Position numbers and translations under genes: made by a program. A model generated the notes under the pieces. It had not been told where the DNA came from and did no database searches. It worked only from the letters and a program-made list of their open reading frames with translations. A DNA stretch of 64,000 nt from Callaeas wilsoni. Lineage: Eukaryota > Chordata > Aves > Passeriformes > Callaeidae. The stretch spans positions 581,501-645,500 of the forward strand of contig VWPU01009501.1 of the NCBI GenBank assembly GCA_013398955.1, in the 5' to 3' direction. Below, one piece after another: positions 25,557 through 38,300 of the stretch. Position 1 is the first letter of the stretch; the number at the start of each line of letters is the position of its first letter.

Positions 25557-26571
25557 ATACCCAGGTTTACTTCATTTACTGGGAAACCTGTGTTTCAAGT
25601 CACAAACATTTTGGTTTGCATTAGCAAGACCACACTGACCAAGGGTATTGCAAAGCTACCCTGGTAGGCTGGAACTAGTGGTAGAGAACAAAGATCTATC
25701 CTCTTTTCACTAACAGGAGACACCTTGATACATAAATAATAAAATAGGGAAAAGAGAGACAGTGCACCTCAGGAAAAAATATTTCCATTCATAAATGGAG
25801 ACGTTCACCTACTCTATGTGAACCAAAATAATCAATATCATAGGTGGCTTGTACCAGGGACCTGCACAGATTTTGCATGAAATGAGCCAGTTATGAAGCA
25901 TGCTGAAACTGAAATGAGTCAGTGTTAAATAATGCTCTAATTCCTCTTGGCTTGTTTCAGTGACAAATTCTATCTTAAACAGTTAAATGACTACAAGCTC
26001 TGAAATTAAATTTCAGAATGAATAATTAAACAGCAATCTCTGATGTCTATGATAAATCACATTCCCTGCTCTAGAAACACTTAGAGTAACAGATACAGGA
26101 GTAGATTGGTAACACACTTCTGATTAAATTTAGTCTGCATAGAATGGCTTCTCATATATTTCAGTCACCAGTACACTGAAGTAATTTGTATGTTTTATAT
26201 AATTTGGTTTCATATTAGCAAACAATAAAATAAAAAGTCTCCAAAATACATTTACATTTGAAAATTAGGTAAATTTGGCTACTTCCCTGGGAAATAGCCA
26301 AAAATATAATAATTTAAAACTGAAGTGTATCTTTGGTGAGGTGTGTACTTAGTCTGGAGCTTTTTACTTGAAGAACAAGTTGAAAAGCTTATTAGAAAGC
26401 AACGTTTGCATGTTTGCTTTACAGACAGAAGTTGTTTCAGTTTAGGAGAAGCTTTCTTTTCCCCTTGACAAAACTCGAATAATCTACACATAGAAGTTTA
26501 AATAAAAGCAGAAGAAGGGTGTAAATCAAGAGTTACCTTTCCACCTGTTCTCCTTTAATTCACCCCTTCAG

Positions 26572-26706
26572 CTGTGATATGAGAGAATCTGTTTCGAATT
26601 CTTCTTTAGTAGATTCAGATCAGGTACTAGAACATGATGTTTCTTCAACAATGACTCCTTACTTTGAAGAGGGGTCTCTTCTGCTTCTACCAACAAAGGT
26701 CCTGTA
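26572..26706 (+). other. Speculative terminal coding exon
   Basis: A pyrimidine-rich tract ending in CAG at 26569-26571 resembles a splice acceptor. It is followed by 44 open codons from 26573 to a TAG at 26704-26706. The peptide is serine- and acid-rich and contains SSLVDSDQVLEHDVSS and TPYFEEGSLLLLP. An open run of this length is not rare by chance, I recognise no protein, and I found no partner exon. Treat it as a lead only. Confidence 0.15.
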
Positions 26707-29700
26707 GTTGTGAATATTCCCAGGGCTTGAGAGGCTTTTGATCTTGGAGGCAGGAAGCTATATTCTTGCCCATGTTCAAAAAAATAGGCTGGAAAGTGCT
26801 TTACCTTGCTCTAACGTGGAGAGGATTTATCTATAATAGAAAAGTTATTGAGCACTACAGGCACTTTTGCAAGTCAACTAAATAGGTATTTGTGTCATAT
26901 GAGTAGAATTTTGACATGATTATGCAAAAGGAACTTCAGCCGAAGAGTATAAATTTTAACCTCTCAAAGGAGACTGAGCATCAAAACAAATCGTAAGTAA
27001 ATTTGAAAAATTATGATTTTAAAAGTTAGAAATGGATGATTAATGCCAATAATTGTTTTCCTCATGTATAAATACTTCATTTCCTTTTTGGAAAACAGCA
27101 TTTTCAAAACACATTATTTGCAAAACATGGATTCTCACATGCTAGCCACCAAGAAACTTTTCTTCTGGGATGAGAATTTTGCTTTTCATACATCAAAGTT
27201 AATTGTTTTATCCTTCCTTTAAGTCACATGGATAACACTTCCAAAAGCCATGGTGACCCACCACAATCCAACAAACATATAACTACCAATTAAATATTTT
27301 AAGACTCATGTTACTAGAGCTGCAGTCCTACGACTGCATGCAGTCCCTTTAAAGAGCGAGCAACAAGAGTAGCCTTACAATTAATCTTGTTAAGTTGAAT
27401 GAAATTTACTAAGAACAGCCACAGAGATTTTCCCTAAAGGTTAATGAGTTACATGTTATGATGGCATTAATGCAAATGTAAAATTTTAGCCAAACCTCTA
27501 CTTCCTAGTACCATAAAACAGAAAATCTAAAACCTTAAAAATGCCTGAGAAATTTTGTCATTCCAACTACATTTCTTTGAGGTACTCTCTGTAGAAATCA
27601 TTCCTTTTGCTCCAGCAGTTAGATTCTGTGCAGAATGTCAGGATGAAGGCCTCTTTTCCAACCTTAAAAACCTATAAACCATGAAACATCCCAGAGTGCC
27701 AGGTAGTAGATGTTTGGGATAGTGTTTGTGGCTGGAAATGCTCTGAATTGTTTCTTAGAGCAGGGTACTGCATGTTTGTGGCACTAGGTCAACTGAATTT
27801 GTGATGTCATTAAAATGTATCCAGTAATTTCTCCTGTGCATTACTATGGATTTAGCATTAGTCAGGAAAAACAAGCAACTGCTTGTCATTGGCTTTGCAT
27901 GAGAGCTGTATATGATGAATGAAACACAACAGGAGAAACAATCACAAGGTCATGAGTAGAGCCTGTTTCTCATAATCTTCTGGTTTTTGTCCTACATGTT
28001 TTCATGAAGCACAGTTTTTTGCTGAACCCATGCTGTAAAACTAAAAAAGCTTCTTTCCAGCAAAAGAGCAGTATTACTCTTGGCCACTTCTCTGGAAACC
28101 ACATCCCTCTAATAACCTTTCCAATGGACCAGAGTACTGACCCTCTTTCTGTCTTTATTTCTGCTTTTTTAACAAGTACATGTGGTCTTGTGTTTCAGAA
28201 TAATGTCAAGCCAGCTAGAAATTAAAAGTGAACATTTTTGACTCTGATATTACTGAGATCAGTGGCTTTTTCTGGTTTTGGATTACACCCAGATTCAAGG
28301 AGCAGAAGAATCTCATTATGTGATCTATATTTTCAGAAGCTCACCTCTGTACTTTTTTGAAAACAGTAACCAAATTTTCAAAATAGTTTAGTACTTTATC
28401 TACTGATCTGTTTAATTAGCCTGACCAAAATATCACAATGGGAGCTTCTGGGTAGAGAAAACGTCTGAAAACAGGCCTTTAAATTCTGATCATATATCAG
28501 TATATTTTCCTGCACATCTATTGCAATGAATAACCTATACCATCCCCTTGCTTCTCTAAAGCAGCACATTTGCTCTCACACCTGCTTGAAAATCAGCAAA
28601 TATTGCTGCCCTCTTCAGCCACTGTAAAGAAAGCAAGAGAGTACTTTGTGTTCTGGTATAACGTTTTAGTGTCAGATTCATAATCTAATAAAATTTTTCC
28701 ATTTTCAGTGGTTCAATATTGGACCATCTCTTATTTTCCAGTTTTTCAGTGATACACAAATGATACTTTAAACTCTTCCAGCCATTATGCAGATAATACT
28801 ATTTTATCTATTTTATTCTGTTGTTTCACTTCTGCAAAATATTGGCTCGCATACATGTATAGAATGAGTATGAGTGCCAGGAATTAATTACAAGTTTCCT
28901 TTAATTTGAAATTATTACTAGAGCTCGCTTCCTGGCATGGAAATACAAGCGGATTTCAGAAGCAAGGTGAATCATTTATTTCAGGTAGGATAGTAATCCA
29001 GATGTGAAATATTTTCAAAGGAAAGGAAAATTTGGTTTCATGGTGACAGTCTGCTGGATCTGGAAGACAAGAATTTTGTGTAACACATTAGATAAGACTT
29101 AAACATTGAAAACATATTGGCTGATGTAAAATTATATAACATCTTGAAAGCATAAAACCATTTATCAACAAAGGGCTGCAAAGCTCCAGGAACTCCCAGT
29201 GAATCCAGACTTATCCTCTCAAAGACAGCAGTGACAGAGCTGATACAGAACCATTATATCCAGGAAAACTTAAATAGAAATGTGAACTGTAATATGTGCA
29301 ATGCAGACATTCTAGAAAGCAGCAGTGTGAGCAGATAGTCAGGGCAGAAAACACTGGAGACTACAGTCTAATCTACACTTTAAGCCAAAATGGCTCATAG
29401 GGTTAGAGAAGTTAAAGCTCTCTAGTTTTACAGCCAAAAATGCATAAGAGAGCGGTATTACAAATATCACATTAGCCATCTCTTGCTTGTTAAACTGATG
29501 AGTCACACTTCAATTCAGGCTTCAAAATGAGCCCAGAAAAAAAAAATTTTATGTACTTCCTTGACACTGAAAGGCCAGGTTGTATTAATTAATGTACCAG
29601 TTTGTAAAAAAGCTGCAAAAGGCTGTTATTCCACTTAGACGTTGGAGACATAGACAGATGTTCAAGCACCAAGTAGTTTCACCTTCATTTGTTGCCAAAG

Positions 29701-32700
29701 TTAAATTTCTTTACAGTTAAATTTTTATGCATTTTTTTTTTTCCATTCATGATCATTTTTCTGTGGTATTTTTGTTTTAGTTTACATCAGCAGAAAAACC
29801 TGCATAGTGTTTGTTTATCTAATAAATGCAAAACCTAAGCAACAAACTGAGTTTCAGGTTTCTATTCAATATAGTTCAACAGAAGCATGTGCTTATCCTC
29901 AGAAAATTAAATCTCTAGCTTTCTTTTGCTATGTAGTCTGTCTTGTGTCTTAGAAAACAGGTGTTCATTGCTACCCGTGTGCTTCTGAAAATAAAATGAT
30001 TAATAGAATTATTTTATTTGTCGATCAGCATTAAACTAGAACCACCATCGTTCCAATTAAAGAGGGCAAGACTCCCTGTGCACATAGCACAGCATCCTGC
30101 ACTTCCACATGTGCCATGCCCAGTATTCTGGGCATAGTGAAGGCCACCCTTCCTGGAAAATTACATGGGCAGAAGCATCCACATGAACAAAGGAGAAGAA
30201 CATCTTCTCTTCTCAAGGAGTAACTAATCAATATCTACAGAAGGTGATTCATTGGCCTGAATGTAATCCCTGGAATTCTGCTTGCAAGGTATTAAGGAGT
30301 ATATGTACTTATACATGGTAATAATTGAAGACTATCAGTGATTTTCAAGTTAGTAAGTTTGATTTGCTAAGAGCACAGCTAAGACATAATCCAGATAATG
30401 AAGGTCTGAAAACGTAGTTGGTCCCTTCCACAAAATCAGTAGCTATGATCTTTCAGTCAATCTGTTGCTTTGGTTGTGTTTACTTGAGCAGCATCTGTTT
30501 CCTGAATTCTGTAATTGACAAAGAACTAGGACAACCCATAAATTTATAAAACTTTCAGGAACTGCCACAGAGCCAACAATTATCCAAAGCACATTAAAAA
30601 GCCAAGTTGCGACATACCAATAAACACAGGGCTACATAGAACAATGATACAGCAATTATGATTTACACTAAAAATAAATATCTCCCAACGGTCCTGCTGT
30701 GTCCTCTTCAGGTCTTCAGGCAACTTTCCAGCTCTCAAGCTTCTTATATAAAGCAAAATTTCCTAAAACAAATAAGCTAAATGGAAGCAGTCTGTCAAGG
30801 CCAGCAAACTCATGATTCACAGACACATCTCACGCACCACTGGAAAAGCAACCCTTCTGCCTTGTATCTCTAACAAGTCAATATTGTCCCTTGTTTTTTG
30901 CTACATAACGTCCTATGATTTGGCATAATTGCCCTCTCTAGAAGGACTTCTGAGGGATTCTTCAGAAGCAAGGCTTTAAAGCTTTCTTTCTGCAGGCTCC
31001 AGAAGTCACTCACAATATCTATCTGTGCCTAATAGCATTTTCAGCTAACCCATTAATGACTGACATGATTCAATTTTTTTAGTACAAACGTGATAATCTG
31101 GTTCAATTTACGACTAACATTTCAGCAAGTAAAGAAGCACTTTTTCTTCTGACTTGTTAGAAGAAATCTACAGAAGTGAACTCTCTAGGTGGTGCCATAT
31201 TCCTGTAAATCTGAAGACAAGCTCGGGTGGCTAGTGGCGTTACCTATCACAAAGACATTAATCTTGTCCCATTTAGGCAAATCGGAGTCTGATAAATTAG
31301 CAGAAGTTCATGTGTGACATAAAATGTACCACCCATGCTCGTAAAGAAAAGCTGGTCTAAGACTTTACCCTTACTTTGTAGTCACAGGCCAATGAGTTTT
31401 TGCCTGCACTTATTTTAGAAAAGGTAAGAACTCGCAAAGCCTTACCCTTCTTGTGCTCTGGGGAAACCAGATTTATCTTCTAATTGAACACAAGATGGCA
31501 GAGCTTCCCAATGGAACTAGCACAACTCTTAGAAAGTTTGGGTTATGCCTCCTTTCCTATTTTAAAGGTTTGACATCCACCCCTGCAATGACTCATGGGA
31601 ACGTCAGTGTCTTCTAGAGACTTACTGGGAAATCAGAATTTTGCTGCCATGTCTGACCATCTAAGATAAAGCAAATTGTATTATAAGCCAAATTCTCACC
31701 CTCTCATCCATTCTGACTAGATGTCAGAGCTTCTTTCATCAACTCATCCAGCTGGCAATTTAGATGGATTAATTAACAGCAAAGAAAGATGAATTTTTCT
31801 AGTTTTTAATGTAATATTTTTAATTTTTTTAAATTGTTCAATTCACCTCTAAGATTTCTTTTAAAAAGTTCCTGGTTTATTTATTTTAATTATGCAATAT
31901 AATTCCTTTGGTTGCAGTGGTACATAAACTCTTTGAGACAGCAGCAAGTACAATCTAGGTGAATCAAGATTTTACCCCTAATGGTCTGATAAAAGGAAAG
32001 GCATCTTTTCTCAGTGAGCAGTTTGCTCATCTTAGAAATACCACTGTGTGAAACAATGAGAGGCTTACTAATGCAGAACATTGTGAGAATGGAATATTAT
32101 TATATCAGCCAAAGTATGTGTGACAAAAGAAGTTGAATGATTCAGTCAGAAAACCACATGGTGACAGTAATTTTACTTTAAGATGAGCAAATTGGCTCCA
32201 TTCTCTGAACACCTACCACTCATTATTTCAGATAGATCATATTCTAATTTGATATATTTTAGTGTTAATTCTTTTCATCCCAGATGATATTTTAATAATT
32301 ATTAAGATTGAATAATTTTTTCAAAAAGCCTAAGATATCCCTGATGGTACTCAGCTTTAGATGTCATTGGAGTAAAAAGATCACATCATTGCAGATCCTT
32401 TTCAAGCAGAGGATGCAAAACTGACAATAAGAAAGAAAAGTATGTTGCATAGGCAAATTTCCAAGATTATGTTCATTAAATTAATCACTAGGATAATTTA
32501 CTCAGACTTGAATGAGATCAAGATAAAATTTTTAGTTAAAATTTATCGGATATTTCAAGCTAAAAAATGTGATGCTGTAAGAGAAAAATCTTTTAACATG
32601 TACGAGAATGATATAGAAGAAAATATTATATCTTGATTCTTAAATTGTACTTCTCTACATGAAAATCATAGTATGTAGGGCTTATTTTTACCAGTCAGCA

Positions 32701-33931
32701 TAAATATTGAAACGAACTAATCACATAGAAGACAAAAAAAAGGGAAGCTTGCACAATATATATACATTTTTAATACAAATTAATGGAAACACTTCACCAT
32801 GCTTAAGAATTTAAAAGATTACTCACTCATAAATATTTATATGATGTTACAAAAGTCAAAGAATACCGTTCACTATGACAAAGCAATTTTTACCAAAGGG
32901 TGAATATTTTTATTCCCTTTACCTACCAATATTTTCTTGTTCTTAACTTTCAAGTTAGTTTGTTGCTATAGCTATCAAAAGTTGAAAAAATAAATTACTT
33001 TACTTTGCTTTGATCTGATCTCTGAGCACAGGTTATCAGTAGCTAATGACAACATGAACATGAGGAACCACTGTGTAATTCAGAAAGTTTGGGTTTGTGA
33101 CCTTGGTATGGAGATTGAGAAACTGAGATGCCAATTCAAACCTTCCTAGAATCCTTTCAACAACGTGTCTGGATTAGCTGGTCACTCTTGTTTGCTAGAG
33201 GGAAGATTTCATCACAGTAAGAAACAGTTGGCCTGTTCTGACTGTGAGTGACAGTATCTTAGTGATCACCTTGTCCTTCTCCATAACAGGAACTGAATTC
33301 AGAGACTAAACGAGCAAAGAAATGTTATAAATGCTTTTCCTTCTTACAAATTCAAAGACTAGGTTCAATTCAGCAGTGTAAATGGGTAGTTTATATGCTT
33401 TTTCTTTTTTATTCTTTCAATTGCTTCCTTTCCTTTTTTTTTTCTTTTTTTTTGAGGGACATGTTTGAGAAAACCATTTATTTTAACCCAATTTAAGATA
33501 ATGTGAGTTAACTCTGCAGCAAAGCTTCAAACCCATAGTTGACTCATCTAGGAACACAATTTTCCAGTACAAGAAAAGAAAGAGTACTATGAATCTCCAG
33601 AAGCATTTAAATTTGGTCCAGTATCAATAAAATCAAGGTCATTACAGGATTAAACTAAGTAAGTGGTTTTTAAGTTTTTTTTAGCATGACTGTATTTGGT
33701 GGCAGTCTTTTCATCAGTATTATTATAGCATGTAGGCCTGTCCAGAAACATACTCAAAGAATAAATACAGGTAAAACAGCTTGGGCAGAGATTTTTTAAT
33801 ACTTTATGCAAACCAAGCCATAGATATTTTATAAGTATATTCCCATCACGTGTCCAGTAAATTTTACAGGAAATGCAGTATTTACGTAATTTAAATTATT
33901 TTAGCAATAATAAGAGAAAAAAGTAATGAGA

Positions 33932-34467
33932 CTGCATGTACTGGTTTTGTCTGGTGTAGAGTTAATTTTCTCCATAGTAGCAGGTATGGGGTTATGTTTT
34001 GAATTTGTATTGGAAATAGTGTTGATAATTCAGGGATGTTTTCATTATTACTGAGCCCTTCCTGCTTCTTACCCCTCCCCACCAGCGAGGAGGCTGAGAG
34101 GGGACACATTTGGGACAGCCGATCCCAGCTGACCAAAGGGATATCCCACACCGTGGTGTCATGCTCAGCATATAAACCTGGGGAAGAAGGAAGAAAGAGG
34201 GGGGAGTGTTCTCACTGATGCCATTTGTTTTCCCAAGGCACCCTTAGGGAGCAGCCCTGCTTTCCTGAGGATGGCTGAGCACCTGCCTGCCATTGGGGCA
34301 TTGTGAATGAAATCCACTCTTTTACTTTACCTGTTAAATTTTCCTCATCTCAACCCATGAGTTTTCTCACTTTTGCTCTTCTGAGTCTGCACCAGAGAGA
34401 GGAGGGAAATTGAGCAAGTAAATGTGTGGGGCTTAGTAAACAGCTGGGGTTAAACCACAGCACTGGG
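33932..34467 (+). mobile_element. Solo LTR of avian ERVL-like group, plus strand
   Basis: The LTR proper is 33937-34462 (526 bp), TGTACTGGTTTTG...CCACAGCA. It has the segments typical of a very common avian LTR: a GAGTTAATTTTCTCC tract after the start, CCAAAGGGATATCCCACACC, a TATA box (TATAAA at 34171-34176), and the end CTGGGGTTAAACCAC. The flanks CTGCA (33932-33936) and CTGGG (34463-34467) agree at three of five bases, so the target duplication is worn or the boundaries are off by a few bases. The element is related in layout to the LTRs at 11758 and 42096. No internal viral sequence is present. Confidence 0.88.
34171..34176 (+). promoter_or_regulatory. TATA box of ERVL-like LTR
   Basis: TATAAA just after ATGCTCAGCA, the conserved promoter position of this avian LTR group. 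Confidence 0.65.
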
Positions 34468-34775
34468 AAGCTCCATATCAACAAATACAAAAAGCTTGTA
34501 TATAGGACTGACATATTTAAAGATATCTAACTTATTAATCAGAATTTATACTAATCAGATTTCTTCACTTGGAAGTAAAATAAATAAATGAATTGTTTCA
34601 TAACTGTAGAATCCTGGTGTTGCAAATGGATGTGGGTGTTTAGCTAAGCCCCTGCCTTTTGCCCAGGCCTCTGGCAGCAGGCGGTAGCTTTATTGGGGTG
34701 GCCAGCACCTCAAGACCCACTTTTGTTCGCAAGTTCTTTAATAATGGCTAATTCGGTCTATTATAGAATGAATTA

Positions 34776-34781
34776 TTTATT
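34776..34781 (-). promoter_or_regulatory. Polyadenylation signal of family C LTR
   Basis: AATAAA on the minus strand within the R/U5 part of the LTR, confirming its orientation. Confidence 0.6.
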
Positions 34782-35100
34782 GAATAGACACAAACCAAAC
34801 AGACATAAGACTTAAAACAAACTATATACTACACAGGAATAAGAATAAAAAGAAACTACTAGTAGATATATACAGCGCGAGGTTCAAGGTACCATCAATT
34901 TTACAGCTAGTGAAGAAATAATGTAACTTAGGATCCAATGTATCTTACCATCCAATTGTTGGTGGGGCACACATCGAGATCCTTTCCCTCAGTTCCCGAG
35001 AAAGTAACCGCAGAATCTGCATCCAAACTCCGAGGAGAAGTCCCCCACGCTCTCAGGGTGTGTGTGCAGAAGGCTTCTGCCTCCGTGATAACGCCTGTGT

Positions 35101-35109
35101 CTTTTATAG
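35101..35109 (-). promoter_or_regulatory. TATA box of family C LTR
   Basis: CTATAAAAG on the minus strand, about 320 bases before the polyadenylation hexamer at 34776-34781. Confidence 0.65.
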
Positions 35110-35322
35110 TTTGTAAAACAGTGTCTCTTAGTCAAGAATATCTCTGTTATCTCTTTCCACATCTGCTCTCCAGACTACAATGTTGATTCTTAGCTGGTGC
35201 TTGAGCCCTTTTGGTGCCAGAGAAGACCCCTTGCTGGGCCTTTCAGCCCCTTGGTTATCTTTTCCATATCTGCATCAACTATCAGTGGTAGAGAGGGGGA
35301 GGATATGTCCTGCCACACCTGG

Positions 35323-38300
35323 ACTTATAAAGGAAAAAGTCTGGTGAATAGACAAATACATTATTTTATTGGTGGGCTTAAGATACAAATAAGAACCTAA
35401 AGTGAATTTCCATACTCGTAAAGCTCATTTCATGAACTCCACAGTGTAGTCCGTGTGACAGCTAACTTAAGAACTGGAATCTGTGATCCTTCAGCGAGGC
35501 AACCATGTTGAGTGTACGGCTAGCAAACATGATAGAAAATAGATCTAAACTACAGACTACTTGTACAGAGGTTCAAAAATAAGACTTAAGGCTCAAAATA
35601 TCTTCAAAATACCGGGATAGACACTTTTTTGCTGTCCGAGCAAAGTATATCCAAAAGCAGCATGGATGCTGATACCCAGACAAGATATTTCTCTGAGAAA
35701 GCCCTATACTCCTTAAATGGCACATGGAATATCCAATTTATATGCCACATGAAATACTAATATTTTGGAGAAAATCTAAACCCTTACCTCTCTGTTACTG
35801 AGATATTTCATTTCAAGCAGCACTCACTTTTTCTTTCTGATCCACACATTTTCACCTTCATTTACGCCAGGTTTTGAAACTGCATTAGATTACCTAGCAG
35901 TTCCCAGAGAGGGTTTTCTGTTATAACTGCAGGACAAATGAAAATGGGGCCTTTCTATTAAAGTGTCTTCACAAATGAAGGAGACAAAATAAATCTCATT
36001 GCACCAATAAATAAATATAAAACCTATCCTGTAAAAGATAATAAATAAATTCTCTGTTATATTACATAGAAAACTGCTTAGAGAAAACCATTGCAAGAGT
36101 TAAACAATAAGGACGTACAGAATAAGCATATCATTAGAACATTTCTACAATACTTGAATGAAAAAATAAGTGGGCCATCTTTCTTTTTCTTCATTTACAA
36201 TTGTAATTAAGAGATTTTTCCACTTGTGTCTTAGGTCTGAGGTGGTAATATATATTTTGGACTACTTCAGAAAAAGCAGACCTACAGTGGCTTTTATTAA
36301 GTATATCATATCCTCTTAGTCTAAATTTTGTCTCTCAATAATTCTGTGGTTTGTATTTTTATTACCTTTTTTTTCTTTTAGACCACACAGGCTCTGTCCT
36401 AGTATTAATGGAAACTTTATGTGCTTGAGAGCTGGGTTGCATGGGCTGCACGAGGGTCTTCACAGTCTTTTGCAGCCTGCAGGGGTCATCATTTCTGTTA
36501 AGTTCTTTAAGCCATCAAGACTGTATTATTTGTTCTCCAAATCAATGCAAACCACCTTCTTCAGATTGTATTCTAAATACAGAACTAAAATTTCCACAAT
36601 TATAATTCACTCAAGATCTTGACTTCCTACTCCTATGATGATGTCCTTAAGGACACACATTTTTAGGAGGAAAACTGCCTGAATAGCAAACAATTAGCTT
36701 GTCAATTTCTGGAGGGGAAGCTGCTTATTATCTGAAGAAGTAGATACAATAAAAGTGGAAGAGTTTGGCCTACTCCTTTGGATAAAAAATTAACCCTATC
36801 GAATATTTTATTTTCACAGATATGCTGACCACAACTACATTAAGAAAACTCGTAAGTGATACTGCATGCATTAAACTCCTACAAGCAGTGGCTTAGATCT
36901 AAGCCAAAACTAATCCTGACTGTAGCTCTATTATTAGATTCCTATGTTGATAGGACAGTTTGCACTGCACTGGCTATCATAATTTCGGGAATGAATGTGA
37001 AAACTTTTCTGCCTATAAAAATGTCTTTCACTTGCATAATTAGTGACCTTTAAAATGAAAGTTTTATTCTAATACAGAAGTGAAATCTAAAACTCAGGCC
37101 ACCAGGAGTATCTGTGTAGACTAAATGGGAGTGGTAATTGGAGAGTGATTGCACAGCTGCTGAATAGGGCTCCTTGTTTCTTTGAAATGGAAATATAATG
37201 TACTATGTCAATTACATTACAATTACAAAGAGAGGACAAGTGATAATCCTAGCATTTGGCTGTTAGTGTTCATTTGAAAGACTCCCTTTTCCCACTGGAA
37301 ATTGTAATATGCTTGAGTGTGCATAGGAATATGTTCTGTGGGTGACAAATGGCTGAAGCAGTGTGAGGATTTCTAGCACAGCTACCTCTACCTTTCTATA
37401 TGTACACATACACACACACACGTACACAGACACACAGACACAAATTCTACATTTGTTAGCAGTAGAGATGACAATAAAAATCATTTGGAATTTATCAATA
37501 AAGCTAACAAAGTATCCCGCTGGGAAGGCTACGTTCAAAGGATTATTTCCTCTCTAACATGAGCTTTTTTTTAAAAATCTTCCCAGAGCCTGGTACTGTT
37601 GAAACCCATTCAAAGGCCTTAGAGAAAACAGGTAGGAAATTAATTTGTTGGAATAGATACATCCAAATGACATCTGAATCACTGCTTTTCATCACCTCAT
37701 TTCTACCGGGGTAAAAGAATTCACATTGCTGAATTACTAATGAGAAAAAATCTGTAAAGACCAGTGTCTGTATATGTCTCTATGCAACACAACAGAGATA
37801 GGGCTAAGATATATGTTGTTTCTTACCTTTAAAACAGGCAGAATACTTGAACAATTTGGTCTGGGTGTCTTCTACTACAGGCAGACCTTCTGAAAGCAAG
37901 TTCATGAGCTATTTATGAGTATATAGCAGTTATTCACACAGTAGAAAAGCAAGACTGAAATGATATAAGGCTAACCATCAATTTCTTCAAGACCCCAACA
38001 AAGGCATTTGAGCAATGATTGTTGGAGAGTGATGGCGGAGGGGTCAGCAGGCAAGTGTTGTCTTCCATCAGTCATTGGAAATTGCTTATCTTGAAAACCT
38101 GAACTAACCCTCCAACTCGGCTTTTTTTCTTCCCCTCATGATTTTATACCTTTCTTTCACTCTGATTTTCCTGAGTTTCTGGCTTACTAATACTAGCTCA
38201 ATAAGCACTTGTGTCTTTTTGTTTCCATCTGTCACATCTTTAGCCTATAAATTCACTTTCAGCTCAAGAATATTTTCTTCTTCTGAAACTCTGGGTAAAA

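Larger units (their letters stand above)
24157..33931. other. Unique region with a GC-elevated block and no firm gene
   Basis: Nearly 10 kb. It holds a GC-elevated block (24590-25440, listed separately), an A/C-rich simple repeat (25504-25556), a possible terminal exon (26572-26706, listed separately) and a 14-bp palindrome at 27332-27345. The remainder is AT-rich with no frame over 80 codons that suggests a protein, and no LTR or CR1. Confidence 0.45.
34613..35322 (-). mobile_element. Solo LTR, family C
   Basis: The LTR proper is 34618-35317 (700 bp). On the minus strand it runs TGTGGCAGGACAT...TTTGCAACA. CCTGG (CCAGG on the element strand) is repeated exactly at 34613-34617 and 35318-35322. 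A TATA box (CTATAAAAG, 35101-35109) and AATAAA (34776-34781) lie in the right order on the minus strand. It has no sequence in common with families A or B and is the only copy in the window. No coding sequence adjoins it. The 5-bp duplication fits ERVL or class II elements; I cannot name the family. Confidence 0.92.

Noticed and set aside
27332..27345. 14-bp palindrome, with an octamer-like ATGCAAAT about 130 bases downstream
   Set aside because: Both are short enough to occur by chance in 64 kb.
30031..30231. 66-codon minus-strand frame in a GC-richer patch, possible processed pseudogene
   Set aside because: I could not match it to any protein, and there is no poly-A tail or target duplication around it.
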